Shown here in pieces: positions 7,581-16,051 of a stretch of 64,000 nt of DNA. Origin of the DNA: B25-G16 sp964549945 (GTDB taxonomy: Bacteria > Desulfobacterota > DSM-4660 > Desulfatiglandales > B25-G16). Below the pieces are notes generated by a model. The model did no database searches, was not told the origin of the DNA, and saw only the letters and a list, made by a program, of their open reading frames with translations. Made by a program: the position numbers and the translations under genes. The stretch spans positions 62,001-126,000 of the forward strand of contig CAZJXD010000003.1 in NCBI GenBank assembly GCA_964549945.1, in the 5' to 3' direction. Within the stretch, counting starts at the first letter, position 1, and every line of letters begins with the position of its first letter.

Positions 7581-8240
7581 ATGACACCAACAATCACATT
7601 CGCTAAATCATCCGAATACACGGCCCAGTACCCGGAGGTTGCCTTTGGGCTTGCCCTCATCTCGGGCTGTCAGAACTTCCATAATCCCCCGGGCTTTGAT
7701 CAGCACAAACGGAGGCTTCTCAGGAGGATGAGGAAGAGGGAGACCCTGACGGAGATCACAGGGCGAATAGAGATCTACGATCGGTTCTTCAATCGCTTCG
7801 GCCATCCATGCCCCCTTCCGCAACACCTCAAGAGGACGGTACGCAGCGGCTTCCCGAGATACAATCTCATGGTAGATGCCCACTTCATGGCGGAGATGTG
7901 CGCAGGCATCCTGGTTGCCGTTTCCGACTACGATCGTTTTGAGGGGGCGTTAACCCTGGACCTGGCAGATGAAGGAGAACACTGCATAGGGTTAGGCAAC
8001 CGGGATATGGTGACCGGACAGGGGGAGATCGTGCTGAGGGATGAGCGAGAGATCGTCTGTATCCTCTGTCAAGGTCCTGATGAAAAGACAAGGGCAACAG
8101 AGGACACCCGCAATGTCCTTTACTATGCCTATGCAGTCCCGGGTATTGGCGCTCGGTATCTGGAGGAAGGCCTCACCATTGCAGCGCAAACTACTTCTGA
8201 ATTCGGAGGAGGTGCTATCGAGACAATAACAGTTTCCTAG
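7581..8240 (+). CDS. B3/B4 tRNA-binding-domain protein
   Basis: 219 residues. The region DRFFNRFGHPCPLPQHLKRT, then NLMVDAHFMAEMCAGILVAVSDYDRFEG and GEIVLRDEREIVCILCQGPDEKTRATEDTRNVLYYAYAVPG, matches the stand-alone B3/B4 family (the domain found in the beta subunit of phenylalanyl-tRNA synthetase). Stand-alone members are suspected to act in tRNA or amino-acid quality control, but most are uncharacterised. It is convergent with selD, 90 bp away. The start lacks a strong ribosome site; an upstream poly-purine run (AGAGGGGGGAGGG) lies about 30 bases before it. Confidence 0.8.
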   Translation: MTPTITFAKSSEYTAQYPEVAFGLALISGCQNFHNPPGFDQHKRRLLRRMRKRETLTEITGRIEIYDRFFNRFGHPCPLPQHLKRTVRSGFPRYNLMVDAHFMAEMCAGILVAVSDYDRFEGALTLDLADEGEHCIGLGNRDMVTGQGEIVLRDEREIVCILCQGPDEKTRATEDTRNVLYYAYAVPGIGARYLEEGLTIAAQTTSEFGGGAIETITVS

Positions 8241-8329
8241 AGGCCTTATAAAGAATAGTCTCCACCCACTTGTTGCATTCTCTTTCCTACAAATGCCAGA
8301 ATGCTCGCGTCTCCCTAAAGAAGGAAATT

Positions 8330-9379
8330 TTACTCTATGGTGATCCTCCCCTTGGGTTGTTCTACCACTTCACCGATTATGGCAGCATCCTTAATGCCTT
8401 GTTGATGGAGCCGTTCGAGTAAGACAGGTGCCTGAGCCTCGGGAACGGAGATGAGCAGTCCGCCTGATGTCTGCGCGTCAAAAAGGATCAGCAGCTTTTC
8501 ATCTGATATCTCAGAGGCATGCTCTATCATGGGGAGGCGAAAATCCCGATTTCGAATGGTGCCCCCGGGCACAAGTCCCATCTTCGCGTACTCTTCTGTG
8601 CCGGGGAGAATAGGAATCTTTGACGTGTAGACCGCCATCCCCACATCCTCTCCCTCGATCATCTCGCAGGCATGGCCCAGGAGTCCGAAGCCCGTGACAT
8701 CGGTGCAGGCGTGAACTTCCATCTCTGTCATCAACTCCGATGCCGTTTTGTTCAGGGCAGTCATGCACTCAACAGAGCCGGCTACTGATCTCTCATCTGC
8801 CATTGCTCCCTTGAGCGCGGTATTAATGATCCCCGTACCCAGGGGCTTGGTAAGGATAAGCGTATCGCCCGCCCTGGCGCCCGTATTTCTGATCACCTTT
8901 TGTGGGTGGATGGTGCCCGCTACGGAGAGCCCGTACTTGAGCTCATTATTATCAACGCTGTGGCCCCCCACGAGGAGCACTCCTGCTTCTCGCATCTTAT
9001 CCAGACCACCCCTGAGCACCTCCTGCAGTATGGAGATATCCATTGTTTTGATGGGGAAGCAGATGATATTCATGGCCGCGATCGGTGTGCCGCCCATGGC
9101 GTAGACATCGGACAGGGAGTTTGCCGCCGCAATCTGGCCGAAGGTGTAGGGATCATCCACTATCGGGGTAAAGAAATCCAATGAGAGCACTATCGCCAGA
9201 TCCTCCCTCAGTTTATACACCCCGGCGTCCTCCGCGTGTTCCATTCCCACGATCAGGTTTGGATCGGAGATGAGCGGCAATCTGGACAGTGCCCTATGCA
9301 GGTCTCCCGGACCTATCTTGCAGGCTCACCCTGCACCGCTCACCGTTTCAGTGAGCCGTATATGTTCCTCGTTGCCCAT
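8330..9379 (-). CDS. selD: Selenide, water dikinase (selenoprotein)
   Basis: SelD makes selenophosphate from selenide and ATP for selenocysteine and selenouridine. The true frame is 349 residues from the ATG at 9379 (AAGGAT before it), reading through an in-frame TGA at 9328-9326. The codons around it give GSGAG-like GAG-U-ACKIGPGDL, exactly the active-site loop where E. coli SelD has Cys17 and Lys20; so UGA is decoded as selenocysteine. A plain ORF caller would start at 9280 and lose this loop. Downstream motifs: ISDPNLIVGMEHAEDAGVY, TCPY-type LGTGIINTALKG, HACTDVTGFGLLGHACEM and LFDAQTSGGLLISVPE. The neighbour LysR regulator belongs to the selenium-linked group. Confidence 0.95.
9291..9328 (-). 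promoter_or_regulatory. Sec UGA codon and bacterial SECIS hairpin of selD
   Basis: The UGA is at 9328-9326. Directly after it GCC...GGC ends (9325-9323 with 9293-9291), TGCA/TGCA and an apical stem AGGTC/GACCT (9314-9310 with 9304-9300) close a CGGGA loop. The loop carries a guanine and lies about 16-20 nt past the UGA, as bacterial SECIS elements require for SelB binding. Confidence 0.7.
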
Positions 9380-9670
9380 TTGAGATCCTTTTTACGGTCA
9401 TTATGCTATGATATATCTATAGTATCTCTAGTTTCCCCTGCAATCCCTTGAGGAAGATATATTAGGTATATTAATAAGTCAAATTAGAATATTAAATAAT
9501 AAAGGCATTAGTTATAGAGGGAATCAATAGAAAGCGGAGGGGTTGGGTGTTGAACGTGCCCAAGATAGAGAAGCGAGTTATCAAGGTTTTGACCTGTGAT
9601 CCTTCGAGGGGAGAAAAGGGCGAGGGCCGTGAGATTTGTTCGTAGGATGAGGGGAGGCGTGTTGCTGGGC

Positions 9671-10570
9671 TCAAAGGCTGAACCTTTTTTCCTCCAGGAA
9701 TTTGAGGAGTGCCTCTATTGCCGGGGAATGAGACCTTCCCCGCCGATGGACCGTAAAGAATTCACGCTGCAATTCCAGACCCTTGACTGGTACTTTCTTC
9801 AAAAGACCCAGCTTGATCTCCTTTTCTATCGCCCTTTCCGAGATAATGGAAACTCCGGCTCCACTTTCCACTGCTTTCTTCACCGCTGCCGTGCTTCCCA
9901 TCCTCATCACGATGTTGAGATCCGTTTCCTTCACGCCGATCTCCCTCAACCTGCGCTCTACCGTACCCCTTGTGCCGGAGCCGCTTTCGCGCAGGATAAA
10001 GGGGACTTTTCTTAGCTCTCCCACCGTGATCTGATCGTGTGGAAGCAATGGAGAGTGAACAGGAGCAATCAGCACGAGCTTCTCAGTGGAAAAACCGTGG
10101 AACACCAGCTTCTCGCTTCCTTCTCTTTGACCCACGACCCCTACCTCTACCTCATTCTCGATGACCTTTCGAATAATCTCCTTCGTATCGCCGATCGCGA
10201 GGTTGATTTCGATGCCGGGGTACTTTCCCTTGAACTCCGCCAGCAGACCGGGAAGGATATATTCTCCGGGAATGGTGCTCGCGCCGATTATGATCTCCCC
10301 CACGATCAATCCCTTGAGCTGCGCAATAGCCTGCTCGGCTTCATCGGCGATTTGAAGGATTTTTCTGGCATACCCATACAGCAGCTTTCCGCTTCCGGTA
10401 ACGCTCACCTCTCTGCCTTGTCGATCCAACAATCTCGTACCTAACTCTTGCTCAAGCGCTCTGATCTGAAGGCTCACGGTTGGCTGGCTCAAAAATACCG
10501 CTTCGCTTGCCCTTGAGAAGCTCTTCTTCTCAACTACCGCGCAGAAAACCCTAAGCTGATTGAACTCCAT
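9671..10570 (-). CDS. LysR-family regulator, selenium-metabolism type
   Basis: 299 residues: N-terminal winged HTH (MEFNQLRVFCAVVEKKSFSR, then AVFLSQPTVSLQIRALEQEL) and a two-lobed effector domain (GEIIIGASTIPGEYILPGLL, VEVGVVGQREGSEKLVF, FILRESGSGTRGTVE). The FILRESGSGTR block and the overall sequence fit the LysR subgroup repeatedly found beside selenium genes in anaerobic Desulfobacterota and Clostridia; selD is 290 bp downstream. The effector and targets are unknown, and the selenium link is by family and neighbourhood. A 91-residue gene lies 10 bp upstream in the same direction, so they are probably co-transcribed. Confidence 0.88.
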   Translation of the reverse strand: MEFNQLRVFCAVVEKKSFSRASEAVFLSQPTVSLQIRALEQELGTRLLDRQGREVSVTGSGKLLYGYARKILQIADEAEQAIAQLKGLIVGEIIIGASTIPGEYILPGLLAEFKGKYPGIEINLAIGDTKEIIRKVIENEVEVGVVGQREGSEKLVFHGFSTEKLVLIAPVHSPLLPHDQITVGELRKVPFILRESGSGTRGTVERRLREIGVKETDLNIVMRMGSTAAVKKAVESGAGVSIISERAIEKEIKLGLLKKVPVKGLELQREFFTVHRRGRSHSPAIEALLKFLEEKRFSL

Positions 10571-10580
10571 ATCCCTCCAT

Positions 10581-10856
10581 TTACTCCGGTGACCATTGCA
10601 CCTTTTCGAGGATTTCCCTTACAAAGGGGAGCACATATACCTCATCTCTATTAAAGGACGAGAGCGCCCTGGCCAGGATTTGTATACGTCTTTCAATCGG
10701 CTCAGATCGATCCAGAAAGACCTTGTAGGTGCCTTTCACCTTGCACAAGCCTCCCCCAGTGGAATACTCATCTGCTCCAAGTCTTTGGTATACAACTTCA
10801 ACGCCAAGCTTGCGTGCAAGGCCTTCAAGATGTTCTAATACCTTATATGGCTCCAT
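10581..10856 (-). CDS. Small conserved hypothetical protein
   Basis: 91 residues, MEPYKVLEHLEGLARKLGVE, then VVYQRLG and GGGLCKVKGTYKVFLDRSEP, ending ALSSFNRDEVYVLPFVREIL. It reads as a compact alpha/beta protein with no signal peptide or membrane segment. I recall similar small proteins in Desulfobacterota genomes but no assigned function. It ends 10 bp before the selenium-type LysR gene, so an operon is likely. Confidence 0.7.
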   Translation of the reverse strand: MEPYKVLEHLEGLARKLGVEVVYQRLGADEYSTGGGLCKVKGTYKVFLDRSEPIERRIQILARALSSFNRDEVYVLPFVREILEKVQWSPE

Positions 10857-10991
10857 GGTAGGTAGTTATTCAGAAGGAGAAGGAGTTCCTCTCTTCATGT
10901 TTCTTGCCAGCACAGCAGGATGCTGTGTGAACGAGATGGACCCTGTAGAATAGTATTGGACTTTTTTCTATACACCTTTCAATCGCGCATC

Positions 10992-11636
10992 TTACTGCCT
11001 TTTAGGAGAGATAATGAGTTTTTGGCCCGGGTGAATGGCTTGACTCGAGGTTATATTGTTGAGGCGACAGAGCTCATCAACGGAAAGCCCATACTTTAAG
11101 GCAATTCGATAGAGGTTCTCTCCCCTTTGAACCTCATGAACTCTTCGTTTACCTGGGAAAACCCGTTTTCCTGTTGTGCTCCCAGGGGATTTGGTTCCTT
11201 TCACAACCGGGGTCGTTTCCTGCTCTCGCACCTCAAGCCTTTGAGCCAGCGCATCAACTCTTTGTGTGAGCGATTTGATCGATCTATCCGTGTCTTCCAA
11301 GGACTGTTTCAGCATGTTTCCCTGTTTTTGGAGCGTAGCGATCCCGAGTGCCGCCTCCTCGAGCCTCGTGAGCCTCTTCTCAAGAAGATCCACTCTCGTG
11401 CTGATTGCAGTGAGGTCCTTTTTTGAAAGCTCGCTGCTTCCCCCGGAGAAGAGAGCGATGAGAATGATTAAAAGGAGTATGCCCGCGCCTACGAGGATTA
11501 AAGTCCGTCTTTGGAATATGAGGTCAAGAAATGACTTCCGGGGTATTATGCTTTCATCATTGGGCGAATAGCCCATGCTCTCATCAATTTCTTCCTCGAA
11601 CTCATCTATCGTCCGTTTAAAGTGGTCCTCGTCCAT
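10992..11636 (-). CDS. LysM-domain membrane protein with coiled coil
   Basis: 214 residues. An acidic cytoplasmic N-terminus (about 35 residues) is followed by one membrane segment (TLILVGAGILLLIILIALFS, residues 46-65), a coiled coil (about 70-140, heptads such as VDLLEKRLTRLEEAALGI), a Ser/Thr/Lys linker, and a C-terminal LysM domain (HEVQRGENLYRIALKYGLSV then LCRLNNITSSQAIHPGQKL). LysM binds peptidoglycan, so the protein would tie the inner membrane to the cell wall. No enzyme domain is present. AGGAGG-like GAAAGGAGGTACT stands before the ATG. Confidence 0.88.
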   Translation of the reverse strand: MDEDHFKRTIDEFEEEIDESMGYSPNDESIIPRKSFLDLIFQRRTLILVGAGILLLIILIALFSGGSSELSKKDLTAISTRVDLLEKRLTRLEEAALGIATLQKQGNMLKQSLEDTDRSIKSLTQRVDALAQRLEVREQETTPVVKGTKSPGSTTGKRVFPGKRRVHEVQRGENLYRIALKYGLSVDELCRLNNITSSQAIHPGQKLIISPKRQ

Positions 11637-11874
11637 GAGTACCTCCTTTCAGGGTGCAAAATATGATAAAGACAAATAACTATAGCTAAAAATCTTAGTC
11701 AGTGCAAGAAATGGATTCCGCTGATATCTTTGTGCTCAAGCGCGATCCGCCGGGTCAACGCGAGGTGTTATTTTTTTTATACAGCCTAAAAATATTTTCA
11801 CGCTTTATTTGTTAAGATTTTAGCAATGATCGGCTAACTAATTGTTATTTAAAGAAATATTTTCAAATAAATAA
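11637..11874. other. AT-rich intergenic region
   Basis: No gene. The part 11765-11874 is very AT-rich and precedes a sigma-54 promoter; it may hold the upstream activator sites. Confidence 0.4.
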
Positions 11875-11890
11875 TGGCATGATTTGTGCA
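11875..11890 (+). promoter_or_regulatory. Sigma-54 promoter (-24/-12)
   Basis: TGGCATGATTTGTGCA fits the sigma-54 consensus TGGCAC-N5-TTGCW with GG and GC at the right distance (one mismatch in each half). It points toward the cNMP-PilZ gene, whose start is 270 bp downstream. Confidence 0.55.
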
Positions 11891-11916
11891 CAAAAATTAT
11901 ACAGGGATAATTGTGA

Positions 11917-12066
11917 GCGCTACCTAACCCTGAAAAGCTGTTTGAGAGGGGAGGTGGTAGAGTCTCCCAAAGGGTTTATCAAGGGGCCATGCTCTATTCC
12001 CTTATAGAGATACAAGGCATAGATGAGATATTGGAGATCGTCGCGGGAAAGAGCTTGGGTCTTTAA
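11917..12066 (+). pseudogene. Short protein-like fragment between promoter and cNMP-PilZ gene
   Basis: An open frame of 49 codons after a TGA reads PEKLFERGGGRVSQRVYQGA then MLYSLIEIQGIDEILEIVAG and stops at 12066. Its composition is typical of a real protein, yet it has no usable start codon with a ribosome site. It may be the C-terminal end of a lost gene. No family recognised. Confidence 0.25.
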
Positions 12067-12159
12067 ACGAGCGCAGCAGTATATTAGCTACACTGCAAAA
12101 TATGAGCTCGGTGCATCTTATAATAGGGAAGTTGAATCTGGTGAGCAAAGGAGGCTGTG

Positions 12160-12861
12160 ATGTATCCTATCGCATCAGAGGAAACCTATAAAGACGGGCA
12201 GGTTATCTTCAGAGAGGGGACTTCAGGGGATTGGGTATATGCGATTTTAAATGGAAATGTGGAGATCTCCAGAACAATAGGGGAAAGTAAGTATATCATA
12301 ACCGTACTCGAACCAGGTGAGGTGTTTGGAGAGCTCGGGTACTTGGGCGATATCAAGCGAACCGCAACCGCTCGCGCAATCGGAGAGACAACCCTCGGCA
12401 TTATCGATCGCGGCTTTTTGGATAGGGAATTTAACCTTCTTTCCAGTTCGTTCAGGGCTATTCTCGTAGCGGTGGTGAATAGATTCAGAAACCTGACAGA
12501 GAGGACCTGCGAATTTTCCAGCCGCAAAGAGGACCGTACCCAGAAGAGCTTGTCCGTGGCCTTTAAGGATCGTCAGTCCTTTGTGAGGGCATTCACGGGC
12601 AATATCAGCAACGAGGGTCTTTTCATAAGGACCGATAGCCCTCTCAAAGAGGGTGAGCGGTTTTCCCTCAAGCTCCAGCTTCCCGACTTCTCCGAGCCCA
12701 TAAGGGCCAAATGCGAGGTGGTGTGGGCACGCGAACACAAGGAAGCTGAAAACAGGCCACTTGGAATGGGAGTCAGGTTTTGTGAATTGGCCGATGCGCA
12801 TAAACGACTTCTAAGCCAATACCTCCAATCCTTGATTGCGAATGCGAAGGGAACTCATTGA
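12160..12861 (+). CDS. Cyclic-nucleotide-binding domain plus PilZ domain protein
   Basis: 233 residues from the ATG at 12160, five bases after AGGAGG (a GTG one codon earlier is too close). Residues 5-115 are a cNMP-binding fold: DGQVIFREGTSGDWVYAILN and the phosphate-binding cassette FGELGYLGDIKRTATARA. Residues 130-230 are a PilZ domain of the myxococcal type with FTGNISNEGLFIRTDSPL and KCEVVWAR. The NISxxG motif for cyclic-di-GMP is present; a clear RxxxR is not. It would join two second-messenger inputs with no output enzyme, so it probably acts by protein contact. A sigma-54 promoter lies 270 bp upstream. Confidence 0.88.
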   Translation: MYPIASEETYKDGQVIFREGTSGDWVYAILNGNVEISRTIGESKYIITVLEPGEVFGELGYLGDIKRTATARAIGETTLGIIDRGFLDREFNLLSSSFRAILVAVVNRFRNLTERTCEFSSRKEDRTQKSLSVAFKDRQSFVRAFTGNISNEGLFIRTDSPLKEGERFSLKLQLPDFSEPIRAKCEVVWAREHKEAENRPLGMGVRFCELADAHKRLLSQYLQSLIANAKGTH

Positions 12862-12963
12862 CGGGGCTTTAGGTCTCGTTATGCTCGGCTAAGGCCCATT
12901 CCCCTTACGCCCTTCAATGGGATACCGAGAATGTGAGTCCGTACCGGAGTCCTCGATCTCACA

Positions 12964-13074
12964 ATGGGCTACCATGAGTCGGTCATCTATTTGGTTCCTC
13001 CCCATGAGGAGCGGGTTTATCTATTCGGCCTGATGCCAGGTGTGCCCCTGATGGGAGCGCAAGAGGAGTCGTAA
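12964..13074 (+). other. Short protein-like ORF, uncertain
   Basis: 36 codons from the ATG at 12964: GYHESVIYLVPPHEERVYLF then GLMPGVPLMGAQEES. Upstream codons back to a TGA are also protein-like. No ribosome site is visible. It may be a remnant or a small gene; no family recognised. The remainder of 12862-13151 holds nothing I can name. Confidence 0.2.
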
Positions 13075-13151
13075 TTGATGGAATTTCATAAAGAAGCGGT
13101 GTTCGAGATAACTCCTGGAAATGTCTCAACTATAGTGTATCGAGTGGGGTT

Positions 13152-13502
13152 TTATGCCTGTCGCGGTAAGGCCTCCAGCCCTACGATATAGTGTCCATAT
13201 AATGGCCCCTGGTACTTTTTGGTGATATGACGGACAGCGGTTCTCAGATACACGCAATAAGAGGATGTCCGTATTGGGTTGTACAGTATCCCCAACGTAT
13301 CTCCAACCCTTATTGCCGACAAGATATCCGAGCCTTCCTTTACTACAAGGCTCATGGAGTTCGAAGACCTGTTCATGATCTTCAGCCTATGGGTGCCATT
13401 CGGTCCACCGCTTAAAAATGAAACGTTGAAATAACGGCCTACTTGCTTTCTCGTCTCCGACCTTCTCTCTATGGGGTTGTCCGCCGATAAATGTGCCTTC
13501 AT
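13152..13502 (-). CDS. PilZ-like small protein
   Basis: 116 residues. The N-terminal ERRSETRKQVGRYFNVSFLSGG is a basic segment like the RxxxR region of PilZ proteins, followed by a beta-rich body (THRLKIMNRSSNSMSLVVKE, GDTLGILYNPIRTSS, LRTAVRHITKKYQGPLYGHYIVGLE). The closing pattern H-I-x-K-x-x-x-G-x-x-x-G-x-Y-I-V-G-L resembles the end of the gene at 22596, so the two are probably paralogues of one PilZ-like family. The canonical DxSxxG is degenerate (NRSSNSM). A strong sigma-70 promoter stands just upstream. Confidence 0.65.
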   Translation of the reverse strand: MKAHLSADNPIERRSETRKQVGRYFNVSFLSGGPNGTHRLKIMNRSSNSMSLVVKEGSDILSAIRVGDTLGILYNPIRTSSYCVYLRTAVRHITKKYQGPLYGHYIVGLEALPRQA

Positions 13503-13556
13503 GCGTTCTCTCTCACGGGAATGTATATCCCGCCTAATATAGTTAAATTAGCTATA

Positions 13557-13584
13557 ATTATATATATATAAATATATTTGTCAA
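13557..13584 (-). promoter_or_regulatory. Sigma-70 promoter for PilZ-like gene
   Basis: Minus strand: TTGACA (13584-13579), 16-bp AT-only spacer, TATAAT (13562-13557), both consensus hexamers. The start codon of the PilZ-like gene is 55 bp downstream. The surrounding 13503-13640 is extremely AT-rich. Confidence 0.75.
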
Positions 13585-13832
13585 TTAATTTTTAAAATTA
13601 ATAATACTTTATTGTTTTAGAAATTTAGCATTGCGCATAAAGAGTTAGAAGAATGGCGGGACAAAGGCCGGATGCCCGCAGATCCAGGATCTCTTCATCA
13701 CGTCGTTAATGAGCCCACTAGTATCTCGATGGTAACTCGTCTTGACAGCGTGGCCTCTTTGCCTTATTGTCCGAATATTGATGAGAAGGTTCTGCTGCCC
13801 TGTTGCGACTAGGTGAAGTAAGGGGGGAACAT

Positions 13833-14177
13833 TTGGTACACACAATCGAAAGGCGCAAATACCACAGAATCAATGTTACATGGCCCATCTCAATAGATTT
13901 GGATGGGGAAATTATAGATGGGGAAACTATCAACATTACTGTTGACGGTGTGCTCATCAGCTGCGAGGAGCCGTTGCAGCTCAATGAGGTCCTTCGAATT
14001 TCCATCAATCCCCCGAATCATCAGGGCATAGAGATCAACGGCAAGGTGATCTGGTCAGATCATTATGCAATTGATGAGCAAGATACTGCCTTTGGGATGG
14101 GTATCTGCTTTGTGAAGATCTCGGATGTTGATCGCCATTTCCTGAAGGAGCTCGTTTCAGCTCATTCAAAGGAATGA
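13833..14177 (+). CDS. PilZ-domain protein
   Basis: 114 residues from a TTG at 13833 preceded by GGGGGG at five bases; a further upstream TTG (13803) has no such site. The motif ERRKYHR at the start gives the RxxxR of PilZ, then TINITVDGVLISCEEPL (a weakened NxSxxG), GIEINGKVIWSDHYAID, and FGMGICFVKISDVDRHFLKE. Single-domain PilZ proteins bind cyclic-di-GMP and modulate partners such as motility or polysaccharide machines. It is the third PilZ-type gene within 2 kb. Confidence 0.85.
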   Translation: MVHTIERRKYHRINVTWPISIDLDGEIIDGETINITVDGVLISCEEPLQLNEVLRISINPPNHQGIEINGKVIWSDHYAIDEQDTAFGMGICFVKISDVDRHFLKELVSAHSKE

Positions 14178-14342
14178 TGGCCATGAAACACTCCTTTGAG
14201 GCCACCGCATCATTATCCCCATCAAAAGGAATAAGGACAGGGCTGTGTTCATTAAGCAAAGTTTCCCCGCCACAGGAAGAGGATTCACTTATTAAGGCGG
14301 GAATCTCACTGAAGGCAATAGGGCGGCGGGGAGTGCATGTCC

Positions 14343-15740
14343 TCAAGAGATCAAGGAGCCACAGGATACTGCCTTAACCGGTACCCTCACGGAGAACGGT
14401 GGAATCTCATGTGCCGGTATTCCTCTGTACGCAGATAGTATATCATAGATGACAGGACCGCAGATTCTTCCCTGGCATGTCCCCATTCCAACGCGCAATA
14501 TCCTTTTCAACGCGCCAGGCGTATCGTAGCCGTTTGCGATGGCCTTTTGAATGTCGCCCATTCTCACCCCTTCACACCGGCAGATCACCGTTTCGTCGGG
14601 GATCGATCGTATCGCTCCACGGGGGATTTTATAGAGGGTATTGAGGCATTTCCCAAAGGCAAGGTGATGCCTCCGCTCCCTGCTCAGTCTTCGGAAATGC
14701 GAGATGTACTCATCCTCACCGATTTTTCCAAGGTTATGGAGGATGCTCACTGCTGAGAGGTTCCCTTCGGTAACGGATTTCAATGCCCCCCCAATACCGG
14801 TGATCTCCCCCGCTGCATAGATGCGCTCGATGCTCGTCTCAAGGTCATCATTCACCCATACCACCCATCCTCCCTTATCCTGGCCGTAGTCAAGCTGACA
14901 ACCCGCGAGCTGGGGAAGCTCGATGTTGGGAGCAAATCCATGGCCAACGGCAAGGGCACGTGTTTTAAAGGCCTTCTCGGTGCCCTCCCGCATCCTTCCG
15001 CTTCGATCTACTCGTGCAGCCACTACCTCGGTGAGGCACGTATCACCTCTTGCCTCAATGAGCTGCGTTCCATATTTGAGCGGAACACCTGAGATGAGCA
15101 GCTTCGCGAGGTACTTGAAGCCTTCAGTGTACTTTGGAAATTGATATAATAGTTGACCGATCAATGGCATCTTATCCATGAGCATTGTCTGTTCCAAAAT
15201 GGAGACCACCGTTCCGTTATTCCTTGTAAACTCATATGCAACGGCACACAAGAACGGGCCCGAACCAGCGATTACGATCTCCTTTGCCGGAAGAACCCCC
15301 GAACTTTTCATAAGGATCTGCACTGCGCCGGTAGAGAGTATTCCCGGAAGCGTCCAGCCCTTGAAGGGCAGAAACCTCTCCCTCGCGCCTGTGGCAAACA
15401 GGATAGTGTCCGCGGTGATGGTGTGTGTCCGCCCCTTGTCCTCCTCAATGAGAAGTTCTCTCTCAGGTTGTATCCCCAGGACCTTTGTCCGGTTCATTAT
15501 CTTGACCTTGTTTTTCTTAACACTCTCGATAAATCGGAAGCCGATTCTTCTCACCTTGCTTGGTTCACACGCGGTAGCGACGCCAAGATTATCAGGGATT
15601 CGCCTTAAGATCTGCCCGCCGATATGGATGTTTTCGTCGAGGAGAAGCACCTTCAGGTTGTAATCCGCAAGCCTGTTGGCGGCTACGATCCCTGAAAGAC
15701 CGCTTCCCACGATCACCACATCGTACTTGTTATGCCTCAT
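14343..15740 (-). CDS. FAD-dependent oxidoreductase, HcnB/opine-oxidase subunit A type
   Basis: 465 residues. The N-terminal FAD site is VVIVGSGLSGIVAANRLADY; a second nucleotide site is EIVIAGSGPFLCAVAYEF; the ATG motif is AGEITGIGGALKSVTEG. The C-terminus carries a BFD-like [2Fe-2S] cysteine set (VICRCEGV ... GTCQGRICGP). This layout is that of HcnB (hydrogen cyanide synthase), opine oxidase OoxA and hydroxyproline dehydrogenase alpha subunits. Its start overlaps the end of the ferredoxin-like subunit gene, and the third subunit lies upstream. The complex oxidises an amino acid or imino acid and passes electrons to the membrane quinone pool; the substrate cannot be read from the sequence. 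Confidence 0.88.
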   Translation of the reverse strand: MRHNKYDVVIVGSGLSGIVAANRLADYNLKVLLLDENIHIGGQILRRIPDNLGVATACEPSKVRRIGFRFIESVKKNKVKIMNRTKVLGIQPERELLIEEDKGRTHTITADTILFATGARERFLPFKGWTLPGILSTGAVQILMKSSGVLPAKEIVIAGSGPFLCAVAYEFTRNNGTVVSILEQTMLMDKMPLIGQLLYQFPKYTEGFKYLAKLLISGVPLKYGTQLIEARGDTCLTEVVAARVDRSGRMREGTEKAFKTRALAVGHGFAPNIELPQLAGCQLDYGQDKGGWVVWVNDDLETSIERIYAAGEITGIGGALKSVTEGNLSAVSILHNLGKIGEDEYISHFRRLSRERRHHLAFGKCLNTLYKIPRGAIRSIPDETVICRCEGVRMGDIQKAIANGYDTPGALKRILRVGMGTCQGRICGPVIYDILSAYRGIPAHEIPPFSVRVPVKAVSCGSLIS

Positions 15741-16026
15741 CTATCCATATCTCCATGCCCTCTTCGACCTCAATCATGCAGGAGCGCCTATTCGGCATAC
15801 CATTAATCGAGACCAGGCAGTCGTAACAAATGCCCATCCCGCAGAAGGCTCCCCTCGGTTGTCCGTTTTTATCCCTTCTCAGCGTTATATAACCGGCGGT
15901 GAACAGGGCGGCGAGAACCGTTTCCCCCCTGTAAGCGTATGTTTCCCTTCCATTCACGTAAATCCTGATCTTACCAGATCTCTTGACCGTGCTGATTCTC
16001 AGCTCTTCCACGGGGTTTCCCGCCAT
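15730..16026 (-). CDS. [2Fe-2S] ferredoxin-like subunit, HcnA/OoxC type
   Basis: 98 residues of a plant-type ferredoxin fold: an early beta hairpin (KIRIYVNGRETYAYRGETVL), then the cluster ligands in RGAFCGMGICYDCLVSINGM and NRRSCMIEV. This matches HcnA/OoxC-type small subunits, which sit between the two flavin subunits and relay electrons. Overlap of 11 nt with the downstream HcnB-like gene and a 25-bp gap from the upstream HcnC-like gene show one operon. The family is also found in D-hydroxyproline and proline dehydrogenase complexes. Confidence 0.88.
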   Translation of the reverse strand: MAGNPVEELRISTVKRSGKIRIYVNGRETYAYRGETVLAALFTAGYITLRRDKNGQPRGAFCGMGICYDCLVSINGMPNRRSCMIEVEEGMEIWIDEA

Positions 16027-16051
16027 ATGGGATGTCTCCTGTGCGTATTCT

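Noticed and set aside
12247..12801. Long antisense ORF within the cNMP-PilZ gene
   Set aside because: The plus-strand gene is a clear domain match with a ribosome site; the antisense frame is a codon-bias shadow.
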